Below, one piece after another: positions 44,492 through 53,263 of a stretch of DNA of 64,000 nt (position 1 is the first letter of the stretch; each line of letters begins with the position of its first letter). This stretch comes from Acinetobacter sp. ANC 4805. Lineage in GTDB: Bacteria > Pseudomonadota > Gammaproteobacteria > Pseudomonadales > Moraxellaceae. The stretch is taken from the NCBI RefSeq assembly GCF_022549495.1, contig NZ_JAKZGD010000002.1:347717-411716 (forward strand). Direction: 5' to 3'. The translations under genes and the position numbers were made by a program. The notes under the pieces are model-generated. The model saw only the letters and a list, made by a program, of their open reading frames with translations. It was not told the DNA's origin and did not search any database.

Positions 44492-45541
44492 ATGGCACAT
44501 TTAGTTGAAACAATGGCATTCGTTGGACAAACCCCTTGGCATGGACTCGGTAATCAACTCACACCGAATCAACCATTAGAAGTTTGGGCACAGCAGGCAG
44601 GCATGGATTGGCGGATTGAATCTTCAGATGTCAGTTACATGGCTCAGAACCATCGGGGGCAAAACATTATTATGCCCTTTGAAGAACAGCGCGTACTTTA
44701 TCGTTCCGATACACATGCACCCTTGTCGGTGGTGAGCCAACGCTTTCAGGAAGTGCAGCCGATGGAAATTCTACATTTCTACAAAGACCTAACTGAACAG
44801 TCAGGCTTTGAACTGGAAACCGCAGGTGTACTCAAAGGTGGCAAGAAATTCTGGGCATTGGCACGAACAGGACAGACTTCAGCCCTCAAGGGCAAAGATG
44901 TCAGTAATGGCTACATTTTATTGGCTACCGCCTGTGATGGCACACTTGCTACCACAGCCCAATTCACCAGTATCCGCGTGGTGTGTAACAACACATTAGC
45001 GATTGCACTTAAGGGACAGAATAATAGTGCAGGTGTGGTTAAAGTCCCACATAGTACCAAGTTCGATGCGGAGAAAGTTAAACAGCAGCTGGGGATCTCA
45101 GTTCGTGCATGGGATGAACACATGTATGAAATGAAACAACTGAGTCAGCGTAAAGTGACGCAACAGGAAGCGGCAGCTTACTTTGATGCGGTATTTAACA
45201 ATACTAGTCTCAGTACAGCAGAACAGGATGAAGGCATTATTCAGTTCTACCGCAATGCAGCCATGCCAAATCAAGCTGCGCCATCCAAAGCGGACAATAA
45301 AACCGAGCCGAATGGACGTGCCATGTCGAAAGTCATGACCATGTTTAACGGACATGGGCGAGGGGCTGAACTGAGTTCTGCTAAGGATACGGCGTATGGA
45401 TTACTGTGTGCCATTACGGAATTCACAGATCATGAGCGTCGTGCTATGAGTACTGACCATCGACTCGATTCAGCATGGTTTGGAGCAGGAGCAGCAATCA
45501 AACAGCGAGGCTTGGAACAGGCACTTCGTATGATGGCCTAA
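44492..45541 (+). CDS. DUF932 domain-containing protein
   Basis: 349 aa. It has the start M-A-H-L-V-E-T-M-A-F-V-G-Q-T-P-W-H-G-L-G and, further in, F-K-D-L-T-E, L-L-A-T-A-C-D-G-T and R-V-V-C-N-N-T-L, the marks of the DUF932 (phage/plasmid-like protein) family. These proteins sit with recombination genes in plasmids and integrative elements; activity unknown. Followed by a strong terminator. Confidence 0.85.
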   Translation: MAHLVETMAFVGQTPWHGLGNQLTPNQPLEVWAQQAGMDWRIESSDVSYMAQNHRGQNIIMPFEEQRVLYRSDTHAPLSVVSQRFQEVQPMEILHFYKDLTEQSGFELETAGVLKGGKKFWALARTGQTSALKGKDVSNGYILLATACDGTLATTAQFTSIRVVCNNTLAIALKGQNNSAGVVKVPHSTKFDAEKVKQQLGISVRAWDEHMYEMKQLSQRKVTQQEAAAYFDAVFNNTSLSTAEQDEGIIQFYRNAAMPNQAAPSKADNKTEPNGRAMSKVMTMFNGHGRGAELSSAKDTAYGLLCAITEFTDHERRAMSTDHRLDSAWFGAGAAIKQRGLEQALRMMA

Positions 45542-45615
45542 ATTCAGTTTCAATTAAGCCGCTTCCATTAGCCTAAGCATACGGTAACACTGTAGAAGCA
45601 CAGTGACACTTTTTG

Positions 45616-45643
45616 CCACATCTCCCCTGATGTGGTTTTTTTA
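45616..45643 (+). terminator. Terminator of the DUF932 gene
   Basis: CCACATC / GATGTGG stem around TCCCCT, then seven T. It is the first of three similar junctions, each followed by ATGCC. Confidence 0.8.
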
Positions 45644-45766
45644 TGCCATAAATATGTACTAAGCTCTTCATAGTTATAGAAAAATATAGATTTGTGATTG
45701 AAATCGGATCAATTTTCTATAATGATAACTGTTATTCACTTGGTCATTTATTCTAGGGAGTAGATC

Positions 45767-46039
45767 ATGATTGACGTGCAATATTCTAAAAATGTCTCAA
45801 TTCAACAGTTAGCCGATGATGCATTCGTATTAAGGATCAATGATGCAAAAGTCTATCAATACTTGCTCACCCAGTGTGGCAAGACCTTTGGTTGGGAACG
45901 CTCCATCCAAAAGTCACAAAGCTTTTTAAATAGAGATATTGAATATCAGATCAATGTATCCGATTTGGCTTTAGAGCACTTTGGCAAAGACTTTTTTATG
46001 TTAGAACCCGAGTTGCTCAATAATATCGCCAAAAGTTAG
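45767..46039 (+). CDS. Hypothetical protein, 90 aa
   Basis: 90 aa soluble protein with its own ribosome site (AGGGAGTAG before ATG) and its own terminator. No motif recognised; length and context suggest an accessory protein of the DUF932/YqaJ recombination set. Confidence 0.55.
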   Translation: MIDVQYSKNVSIQQLADDAFVLRINDAKVYQYLLTQCGKTFGWERSIQKSQSFLNRDIEYQINVSDLALEHFGKDFFMLEPELLNNIAKS

Positions 46040-46104
46040 ATGTTCAACCGAGAGAGGACGTATTTAGGATAAATACATCCTCAAAATCAAGATTCACTTT
46101 TTTG

Positions 46105-46133
46105 CCACATTTCCCCAAATGTGGCTTTTTTTA
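46105..46133 (+). terminator. Terminator of the 90-aa protein gene
   Basis: GCCACATTT / AAATGTGGC stem around CCCC, then seven T and ATGCCC. Nearly the same as the terminator at 45616. Confidence 0.8.
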
Positions 46134-46181
46134 TGCCCAAAATTCAGCTTTTACGATTTTACTGATACAGGAATATTTCTA

Positions 46182-47309
46182 ATGAATATGAATACTCAAA
46201 TTCAAAACACTTTAAATCATCCACCGTTACAACCTTATTCACCCAATTTAAATCAATCCACTCAACAGGTTGAAGTCGGAACTCGAAACAAACGTGACCG
46301 ACCGAATACGCAACCACGCAAAACCAAAGCTCCTGTAGCGAAACGTCTTGCTAATACTAAACAGATGAATTACCAGCAATGGTTAGAAGTCCGAAAACAG
46401 GGCATTGGCAGTAGTGATGCTGCTACGGCATGTGGACTGAATCCTTATATGTCGATGCTAGAACTATGGATGATCAAAACAGGTCGGATGCAACAGAACA
46501 TCGAGGATGAAAGTGCAGGCTACGCACCTTTGTACTGGGGCAAGCAGTTAGAACCCTTGGTGGCGGAATACTACAGCATGCACACGAATAATAAGGTGCG
46601 TCGAGTCAATGCAGTGCTACAGCATCCCGATGAAGATAAATATTTTATGTTGGCGAATTTGGATTATGCCGTGGTGGGCAATGATGAAGTTCAAATCTTG
46701 GAATGTAAAACCGTAGGTGAATATGGTGCAAAATTATGGCGAGATGGTGTGCCTTTATATGTGCTCTGCCAAGTCCAACATCAACTGGCGGTGACAGGTA
46801 AACAGGCAGCGCATATCTGTGCCTTGATTTGTGGACATGAAACTAAAATCTATAAGGTGACACGTAACGAAACCGTGATTCAGCACATCATTAATGCCGA
46901 ACGCCACTTCTGGCAATGTGTCGAAACAGGCATTCCGCCAAGTGTCGATGCCTCTGATTCAGCAGCTAAAGCCTTGCAGCAACTTTACCCAGCACAAACG
47001 CCATTACTGGTGGAAGATCTCACTCAAAATGAACAAGCCAACTATCTATTTAACCAGTTGTTAGAAGAACGACAGAAGGTTGAACAACACCAACAGTATT
47101 TCGATGAACTCAAACATCAATTACAAATGATGATGAAAGAGGCAGAACGAGCAGTGTTTACGGGCGGTTCTGTCACTTGGAAGAAATCACAGGATTCCAT
47201 CAGCCTAGACAGCAAATCCTTACTGAAACAACATCCTGAATACCTGCAACAGTTTCCGCAAACCAAAGTAGGCACACGGCGCTTTCAGATTTATCCGAAT
47301 GGTGGATAA
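46182..47309 (+). CDS. YqaJ-type viral recombinase / lambda-like exonuclease
   Basis: 375 aa from the ATG at 46182, preceded by AGGAA. The YqaJ domain covers about 65-260: R-K-Q-G-I-G-S-S-D-A-A-T-A-C-G-L-N-P-Y, then L-A-N-L-D-Y-A-V-V and I-L-E-C-K-T-V, giving the D...ExK catalytic pattern of the PD-(D/E)xK fold. C-terminal coiled coil. It probably digests double-stranded DNA 5'-3' for strand-annealing recombination; no RecT/Bet partner is next to it, though the following Cys-rich protein may serve. Confidence 0.85.
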   Translation: MNMNTQIQNTLNHPPLQPYSPNLNQSTQQVEVGTRNKRDRPNTQPRKTKAPVAKRLANTKQMNYQQWLEVRKQGIGSSDAATACGLNPYMSMLELWMIKTGRMQQNIEDESAGYAPLYWGKQLEPLVAEYYSMHTNNKVRRVNAVLQHPDEDKYFMLANLDYAVVGNDEVQILECKTVGEYGAKLWRDGVPLYVLCQVQHQLAVTGKQAAHICALICGHETKIYKVTRNETVIQHIINAERHFWQCVETGIPPSVDASDSAAKALQQLYPAQTPLLVEDLTQNEQANYLFNQLLEERQKVEQHQQYFDELKHQLQMMMKEAERAVFTGGSVTWKKSQDSISLDSKSLLKQHPEYLQQFPQTKVGTRRFQIYPNGG

Positions 47310-47344
47310 GAGAGATACCGAAATCCACTACCCAAATCAACAGA

Positions 47345-47376
47345 TCCCATACCTCAACAGGTATGGGATTTTTTAT
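47345..47376 (+). terminator. Terminator of the yqaJ-like gene
   Basis: CCCATACCT / AGGTATGGG stem around CAAC, followed by ATTTTTT and ATGCCC. Confidence 0.8.
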
Positions 47377-47437
47377 GCCCTAAATTTTATTGAACCCATT
47401 CAATACTTATTTATTTATCTATATAGAGGACACCACC

Positions 47438-48337
47438 ATGATTAAAGGTTTAGCAATTACACCACCCGTTTTAGGTCGTATCAGCATTGGTAAGATCATC
47501 GAAAAGAATGGCAAACGACTGCCTGAAAAGGACGATCAATTTACCATTACTAGCCAAATCCAGAACAAGGATGGTTGGGTTAAACATCCACTGGATGAAC
47601 AGTTACGTGCTAAAGCACCGAATCAAAACCAAAAACTCAGAAGCATTCCAGTCCGTATGATCTTCAATGACCCTGAACTGAATCTTCGGGCAGAGTACAG
47701 TCTATTTGATCGACAAACAGGACGATTAATTTGTTCAGGAAATGGGGAAAGCTGTCAGCGACTTGGACAAAATGGCATTGAACAACATCCATGTCCATCC
47801 CCTGATTTATGTCCATTGGCTCAAGGCGGCTTATGCAAACCCTATGGCAGACTCTACGTCAATTTAGATGAATCAGATGAGTTTGGCACATTCATCTTTA
47901 GAACTACAGGTTTTAACAGCATCCGCACTTTGGCAGCTCGACTTCGTTACTATCACGCAGCATCGGGTGACTTACTTTCTTGTTTGCCATTGCAGCTCAC
48001 TTTACGAGGTAAAAGTACAACACAAAGTTACCGTACCCCGATCTACTACGTGGATTTAACTTTACGTGATGGCACAAACCTGAAAGATGCGATTAGTTCA
48101 GCCAAGCAGATCGATGAACAAAGCAAAGCAGCAGGATTTTATCAGGAGGCATTGGATCATGTGGCACGGCAGGGTTATGGCAATGCACGATTTGAGGTGG
48201 GAGGTGAAGAGGGTTTGGATATTGTTGATGAGTTTTACAGCGATGAATCTAAAACAGAGCATCAGCAAACGCATGATCTCACTCATGTTCAAGATCTTCA
48301 GAAAGGGTTGCAGGGGAGTGTACAGGCTTTGAATTAG
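47438..48337 (+). CDS. Cys-rich putative metal-binding protein of mobile elements
   Basis: 299 aa from the ATG at 47438, which has AGAGG upstream. A cluster of cysteines (I-C-S-G-N-G-E-S-C, P-C-P-S-P-D-L-C, G-L-C-K-P) at about 105-140 looks like a zinc or Fe-S site. Relatives beside YqaJ nucleases are called hydrolase or metal-binding protein; some resemble recombination-directionality-type factors. It could act in recombination with the exonuclease. Role uncertain. Confidence 0.6.
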   Translation: MIKGLAITPPVLGRISIGKIIEKNGKRLPEKDDQFTITSQIQNKDGWVKHPLDEQLRAKAPNQNQKLRSIPVRMIFNDPELNLRAEYSLFDRQTGRLICSGNGESCQRLGQNGIEQHPCPSPDLCPLAQGGLCKPYGRLYVNLDESDEFGTFIFRTTGFNSIRTLAARLRYYHAASGDLLSCLPLQLTLRGKSTTQSYRTPIYYVDLTLRDGTNLKDAISSAKQIDEQSKAAGFYQEALDHVARQGYGNARFEVGGEEGLDIVDEFYSDESKTEHQQTHDLTHVQDLQKGLQGSVQALN

Positions 48338-48418
48338 CTGAAGCCCAGTGAAATTTTACTGGAAATACCTATCATCTGAGCGAATCCCCGCTCGCATCAA
48401 TGATTAGGAGAAATCATC

Positions 48419-48634
48419 ATGAATGCGTTCACAGGTCAAACTTTTCAGATGAATCAAATATTGAATCTCAAAGATGTCATGCAAATCAAAAGATTAGGTC
48501 GTGCAACAACTTACAATATGCTCGATCCTAAAAATGTTAGTTATGATTCTACGTTTCCTAAACAAATTAAGCTATCTTCAAATCGAGTGGGTTGGCTAGC
48601 TGTAGAGATCATATCTGGATTGAATCCAAAATAG
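48419..48634 (+). CDS. AlpA-family transcriptional regulator, copy 2
   Basis: 71 aa. L-N-L-K-D-V-M-Q-I-K-R-L-G-R-A-T-T-Y-N-M-L at about 15-35 is the AlpA helix-turn-helix, followed by F-P-K-Q-I-K-L-S-S-N-R-V-G-W-L. AGGAG precedes the ATG. It ends the recombination gene row and is separated from the convergent TonB-like gene by a terminator. Confidence 0.8.
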   Translation: MNAFTGQTFQMNQILNLKDVMQIKRLGRATTYNMLDPKNVSYDSTFPKQIKLSSNRVGWLAVEIISGLNPK

Positions 48635-48648
48635 CCCAAAGATAAAAG

Positions 48649-48676
48649 AGAGTTTTTTTAACTCTCTTTTTTTATG
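48649..48676 (+). terminator. Terminator between alpA copy 2 and the tonB-like gene
   Basis: AAAGAGAGTT / AACTCTCTTT stem around TTTTT, T-run and ATG after it. Its symmetry allows use in both directions. Confidence 0.75.
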
Positions 48677-48683
48677 TTGAAAA

Positions 48684-49595
48684 TTAAACTTTAACAACAA
48701 AAGAATAAGGTTCTTCATTCAGATTGCTATCCATTAGAATTGCATCAAAAGATATGTTTGCTAATAATGATTTGAGATTATGATGCATTTTTAATGCATC
48801 TGAAGAAAGATTAATAAGAATTACTCGATTAGCTGGATCTATAGTAAATTCAATAGTTTGATTGATTACACCTACGTTATTGTTATGAAGTAGTTTTGTA
48901 AGTTGTTCAGTAAGTTGATTAATTTTAATTTCTTCTTCACTTGATCGGGGGGCTTTAGAGACATGAATTAAAGAAGAATAACGTTCAAAATCCTTTGGTG
49001 TGTCAATAACTTCAACTTTGTAAAAACTGAATGAGTCAGTTTCTAATTTTAAAGAAGATAATTGGTTCTTTTCTAAGAAGTCAGTTTCCATCGGTTTGAT
49101 ATTTGACTGATAAAGATTTGATACGTCTTTTGCTTCTTTTATAGCTTTTTTTGCTCTATTTTGTGCATCCAAGAGCGGGTCATAAGTATGTTCAATTTTT
49201 GATGAATTTAAATGCTCATCGATACTAAAGAAATCTGGTACTTGATTTTCTGTTGATGTATTTGCTGGTACTGTACTATTAAATATTGTTTCACTGATTG
49301 GTTGAGGTTGAGGTTGAGGTTGAGGTTGAGGTTGAGGTTGAGGTTGAGGTTGAGGTTGAGGTTGAGGTTGAGGTTGATCGATTGTTGCTGTTGTTTGGGA
49401 ATCTTTTGAAGACAAAAACATTGCATCTTTATGATTTACACTTGATGCCGAAATTAACGTAATCTTTATATTTGAAGTTATATGATCGTTTTTTTCAACT
49501 GCAAAATTTAAAAGTAGGATTACAATAAAAACATGCATGATAATGCTAAAGAGAAATGCGCTCTGTGAAATATTGAGTTTATTTTGAGACAACAT
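48684..49595 (-). CDS. TonB-like energy transducer with (QP)13 tract
   Basis: 303 aa. An N-terminal membrane anchor (about 13-33), then a periplasmic region with 13 tandem Gln-Pro pairs (about 74-99), a charged helical spacer, and a C-terminal domain of beta-alpha-beta type (V-G-V-I-N-Q-T-I-E-F-T-I-D-P-A-N-R-V) like TonB-C. TonB carries inner-membrane energy to outer-membrane receptors. It ends 30 bp after the receptor gene, so it is probably dedicated to it. No ExbB/ExbD genes lie near, so the chromosomal ones must serve. Confidence 0.7.
   Translation of the reverse strand: MLSQNKLNISQSAFLFSIIMHVFIVILLLNFAVEKNDHITSNIKITLISASSVNHKDAMFLSSKDSQTTATIDQPQPQPQPQPQPQPQPQPQPQPQPQPISETIFNSTVPANTSTENQVPDFFSIDEHLNSSKIEHTYDPLLDAQNRAKKAIKEAKDVSNLYQSNIKPMETDFLEKNQLSSLKLETDSFSFYKVEVIDTPKDFERYSSLIHVSKAPRSSEEEIKINQLTEQLTKLLHNNNVGVINQTIEFTIDPANRVILINLSSDALKMHHNLKSLLANISFDAILMDSNLNEEPYSFVVKV
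49300..49377 (+). repeat. Hexanucleotide tandem repeat, 13 copies
   Basis: GGTTGA repeated 13 times without interruption (78 bp), coding (QP)13 on the minus strand. In-frame slippage would change the spacer length without breaking the gene. Confidence 0.95.
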
Positions 49596-49624
49596 ATTTT
49601 TCTCCTCAGCATTTATCGCTCAGG

Positions 49625-51742
49625 TCAGAATAAATAGCGGAAGGTCATTCTGAGGTTTCTTCCCTCAGTAGGATGGATATGCCTATCATAAATTCCTTCA
49701 CGTTCTGAAGAGTTAGGTGAGCATGTAGGCTCACTGAGATCTTGACGAGCGCATGATGCATAGTAGTATTCGATATCATTCGTTTTTTGATCGAACACAT
49801 TAAAGAGTTCAACTTGTGCTAGAAAGTTTTTATTAAATTGATAGCTGCCTTGTAAGTTAACTAAAGTTGATGAATCGGAACGAACTGAGTTATCCTCAAT
49901 CAAAGGGCGAGAACCAAAGTAGCGTAAACGTCCTCCAAAATTAATTTGGTCATTCAGTTTATAAGTAAATCCAGCAGCTATGGTCTTTTCTATTGCCCCA
50001 GGAATATGATTTCCTTCCGAATTTTCATTTTTAAATCTTGCTTTTGACCAAGCCAGATCTAGATCGATAATCCAAGCATCTGTTGGTTGATAGAATTGTG
50101 AAATTTCGATACCTTGTCTTTTACTTGGTCTACTTGCTTCTGTCGTACCAGCATCGCCGATGAATACCAGTTCTGAATCTGAATCAAGTTGCCATAGAGC
50201 TATTGTTGATGTGAGTTCAGGTACAAGTTTTGCTCTTAATCCCAGTTCTGAATTTATTGTTCTTACCAATGGAGAAACGGGGAGAGTTGGTTTTAAATAG
50301 TTACTATCACGAGGGTCAATGTTTAAGTGAGTTGTAGTTCCTCTTGCATCATTGCTATGAAAGCCATATGCATAATTAATGTAATACTCAATATTCTCCC
50401 ACGGACCTAAAATTATGCTCATTTTAGGGCTGAAAATATGATCAGTTTTATGACCACTATTTTCTTCTTTATCAGAATTTACATCAAAAGAATAAAAATC
50501 ACCACGAACGCCTAAAATAGTTTTTAGCCAAGGTTGCCATGTCGTTTGATTTTGTCCCCATAGACCGATAGACAATTGCTTTACATCATCATTTCTTATA
50601 GTGTTGAAACGCTGCCGATTTTGTGTCTGGTAAAGACCTAAGTTATTAATATAATCATACCTAAGAGATGATCCAAACGAGTTTAAAAGCTCTTTGCTTG
50701 ACCATTCACTTAATAAACCTTTTTGAAATTTAAATCCAAGTGTTGTCCGTTCTTCAGCTTGCTCAAACTGGTCTCCATGGACTGGATCATTTAAAAAATA
50801 ACTAAAGTCAGAAAATAGATTAAGTTTGTTATATACAGCATAAGAGGAGATTGTTGAGTATTTCGTTTTCTCATAATTTTTAGCATTATACCAAATAGCA
50901 GTCCGAGCAGACTTACCACCATCACTGTTATTTAAGCTATCAAAGCGATTAAGTTCACCGCTTTCAATCAGTCGCTCTGGAATTTGATCAGTGGCATCCC
51001 ATCGTGCTTGATAATGTTGGAAGCTGATTGCTTGATTTTTATCATGGTCACCAGTGAAATATTTTAAGAATAGATTTTGTTTTGAAAGATTTTCAGGATT
51101 AACCCAAGGTCCGTCACTGTTGATGTTTTCAACTGCACCGATTAATTCCCCGTCACGAAGAACTACGTTTCCAACGGCTAAAAATCTAAGTAAATTGTGA
51201 TTACCTAACGTTATTTGTGCGTAAGGATTATCTAGAGAATGGATACTCGAAATTTTTGCTGTACCTGCTGATGCAAAATCACCATCATCAATCGATACTG
51301 CTCCTTTGTGATATTGAATCGATTCAATCAGTTCGGGGATTAGAAAATTTAAGTCTGTGTAACCTTGACCGTGAGCATGACTCACCATGTTAATTGGTTG
51401 TTCATCAAATGATGTTGCAAAGTCAGTTCCATGATCTAAGTTAAAACCTCTCAGAAAATATTGATTTGCCTTACCACTACCACTGTGTTGAGTCACAATG
51501 ACCCCAGGAATAGTCTCTAGAACTTCTGCTGGACGTGATAAAGGTCGAGTTTCAATTTGTTCTTTTGATATTGTTCCTTGAGATGAAGTAAATGCGACTC
51601 CAAATGCACTATCAGAATTTGATGATGCTGTTATTTTAATTGTAGGAAGTGTTGTTGTAAGTTCGCCTCCGGCATGAGTAAGCTGACCTAAATAGAAATG
51701 ACTACTTCCTATCAACAAGCAATACAAAATTCTTTTTTTCAT
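49625..51742 (-). CDS. TonB-dependent outer-membrane receptor
   Basis: 705 aa. Signal peptide 1-24, plug domain from about 45 (R-P-A-E-V-L-E-T-I-P-G-V-I-V-T-Q-H-S-G, then Y-F-L-R-G-F-N-L-D-H-G-T-D-F), and a beta-barrel ending R-N-L-R-M-T-F-R-Y-L-F with the terminal Phe required for insertion. Two Cys near the end (S-C-A-R, T-C-S-P) could form a surface disulfide. The substrate is not given by sequence; the operon with TonB, TPR and DUF4331 proteins next to a metallophore cluster suggests metal-peptide import. Confidence 0.88.
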   Translation of the reverse strand: MKKRILYCLLIGSSHFYLGQLTHAGGELTTTLPTIKITASSNSDSAFGVAFTSSQGTISKEQIETRPLSRPAEVLETIPGVIVTQHSGSGKANQYFLRGFNLDHGTDFATSFDEQPINMVSHAHGQGYTDLNFLIPELIESIQYHKGAVSIDDGDFASAGTAKISSIHSLDNPYAQITLGNHNLLRFLAVGNVVLRDGELIGAVENINSDGPWVNPENLSKQNLFLKYFTGDHDKNQAISFQHYQARWDATDQIPERLIESGELNRFDSLNNSDGGKSARTAIWYNAKNYEKTKYSTISSYAVYNKLNLFSDFSYFLNDPVHGDQFEQAEERTTLGFKFQKGLLSEWSSKELLNSFGSSLRYDYINNLGLYQTQNRQRFNTIRNDDVKQLSIGLWGQNQTTWQPWLKTILGVRGDFYSFDVNSDKEENSGHKTDHIFSPKMSIILGPWENIEYYINYAYGFHSNDARGTTTHLNIDPRDSNYLKPTLPVSPLVRTINSELGLRAKLVPELTSTIALWQLDSDSELVFIGDAGTTEASRPSKRQGIEISQFYQPTDAWIIDLDLAWSKARFKNENSEGNHIPGAIEKTIAAGFTYKLNDQINFGGRLRYFGSRPLIEDNSVRSDSSTLVNLQGSYQFNKNFLAQVELFNVFDQKTNDIEYYYASCARQDLSEPTCSPNSSEREGIYDRHIHPTEGRNLRMTFRYLF

Positions 51743-51833
51743 TTTTATTCCATTAATTTTATAAATTTTCTTGATTTCGCAAACATGAAATCACTGCTAA
51801 TTTCATGTTTTCAGTTGTTTATCAAATTTAGAT

Positions 51834-52955
51834 TTAGAGTTGCTTCAACATTTGTTTTAATTTTTGAATGTAGGTCGGGTTTTGATAGCCAGTCTCATTA
51901 CTCCAATTTAATAATTTTTCTGTGCTTTCACGATTCTTACTATCAAGTGCAAGGGCAGCATAGACCTCAAAATCATCATTTTCTCTTTGCATATTCCAAT
52001 TTTTGGCAGCTATGTGTAAACCTTCATCATATTTTTTTGAAACCCATAGGAATTGAGCTTGTTCTCTGAGATGGATGTGATCTTTATGGTCGAGTAGGTT
52101 TTGTACTCTTTGGGTTAGTTCATTTAGGTCTTTTTCTGCAAGAGGATCGTTTAGTTTCTGTTTGCTTAAAATAATTCGATATAACGCGCCATCATGATAA
52201 CGATATGGTGTGAGAATTTTGATTGCATTTGAATATTCTTGTTGAGAAATATACCAATTGGATTTAGCAAGAGCGTTGGGTAAATTATCTACATTAAGTA
52301 ATGGAATAGATTGGCTCGCAAGAGTTGGATCATTAAATCTGGTCGCTATTTCCAGCATAATATTACCTAGCCATTGCTGATCATTTTTATTTAGCCTTGG
52401 GGCCATTTGAAGAAGTTCATTTGTTCTAGGTTTTATTTCAGAAATATTTTTTGTCATTGCATCCACTTGCAAAACACAACCAACTTGATAAAGTTTCACA
52501 CTTTGTTGATCTAATTGATAACATAGTTTAAGTGATTGATTAAATTGACCTTGTAATCTATATATATTTGCTAGTTGTAAAATTGCATCATAATTTTTAG
52601 GGTCTTTTTTTAAAACGTCATTAAGTATTGTTTCTGCTTTACTGAAATTATGATTTGCTTGAGCGAGTCGAGTTTCTAACAATTTATTTTCGGTGTCTGA
52701 TGAATTGAAGCTTGATTTCATTAAATCTTCAGCTTGTTCTAAAAACGCACCATCGCCTTTTGAATAAGCTTTTTCAAGTAAGACATTAACGATTTGATTT
52801 CTAAGTTCATCATTATGATTGTTTTTTAACATTGCTGAATAATTTGGATGTTCAGAACTCGATGAAGATTCTTCATGATGATGTTTTGGGTGAGCTGAAG
52901 CTGTGTTTAAGTAGAGTGATACTACAATTGAAACGGTTAACTGGCGGATTAACAT
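51834..52955 (-). CDS. Periplasmic TPR protein with His-rich N-terminus
   Basis: 373 aa. Signal peptide of about 21 residues ends in S-A-H. The mature protein starts with H-P-K-H-H-H-E-E-S, a possible metal-binding stretch, then TPR-like helix pairs (A-E-T-I-L-N-D-V-L-K-K-D-P-K-N-Y-D-A-I-L-Q-L-A at about 112-135). It lies between the receptor and the DUF4331 protein and is probably a scaffold or metal relay for them. That role is inference. Confidence 0.7.
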   Translation of the reverse strand: MLIRQLTVSIVVSLYLNTASAHPKHHHEESSSSSEHPNYSAMLKNNHNDELRNQIVNVLLEKAYSKGDGAFLEQAEDLMKSSFNSSDTENKLLETRLAQANHNFSKAETILNDVLKKDPKNYDAILQLANIYRLQGQFNQSLKLCYQLDQQSVKLYQVGCVLQVDAMTKNISEIKPRTNELLQMAPRLNKNDQQWLGNIMLEIATRFNDPTLASQSIPLLNVDNLPNALAKSNWYISQQEYSNAIKILTPYRYHDGALYRIILSKQKLNDPLAEKDLNELTQRVQNLLDHKDHIHLREQAQFLWVSKKYDEGLHIAAKNWNMQRENDDFEVYAALALDSKNRESTEKLLNWSNETGYQNPTYIQKLKQMLKQL

Positions 52956-53008
52956 TTAAAACTCCCAAAAAGCTCTTAGAGTAAATGATTAAACTAAGAG
53001 CTTTTTTC

Positions 53009-53248
53009 TTAAAATTTCACTGCAACTGGTTCTGATTTGTTATCTATAGTAGATTCTGAAATCTCAGTAAGACTTTTAGGTTCAGACTGTTCGTAGTTAC
53101 TTTGAGGTTGATTGGTTAATGACAACGTTTCTTTAAGAACCGGATCATTTTGAGATTGGTTGTTATTATTCGGTTTTGAATTATTGTCATTACCACCGCA
53201 TCCACTTAATCCAATACCAACCATGAACAGCAAAATAAATTTTCTCAT
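53009..53248 (-). CDS. Small lipoprotein, Asn/Gln-rich
   Basis: 79 aa. Signal peptide with lipobox G-L-S-G-C-G (Cys17), then a low-complexity Asn/Ser/Gln-rich tail with no fold expected. It is 15 bp from the DUF4331 gene and in the same operon. Function unknown. Confidence 0.6.
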   Translation of the reverse strand: MRKFILLFMVGIGLSGCGGNDNNSKPNNNNQSQNDPVLKETLSLTNQPQSNYEQSEPKSLTEISESTIDNKSEPVAVKF

Positions 53249-53263
53249 GGTGACTACTCCTAA

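Noticed and set aside
49300..49377. Regular repeats that could suggest a CRISPR array
   Set aside because: The unit is 6 bp with no spacers and it codes Gln-Pro; no cas gene lies in the window.
49208..49426. Open frame of Leu-Asn repeats on the minus strand
   Set aside because: It is only the alternative frame of the hexamer repeat inside the TonB-like gene.
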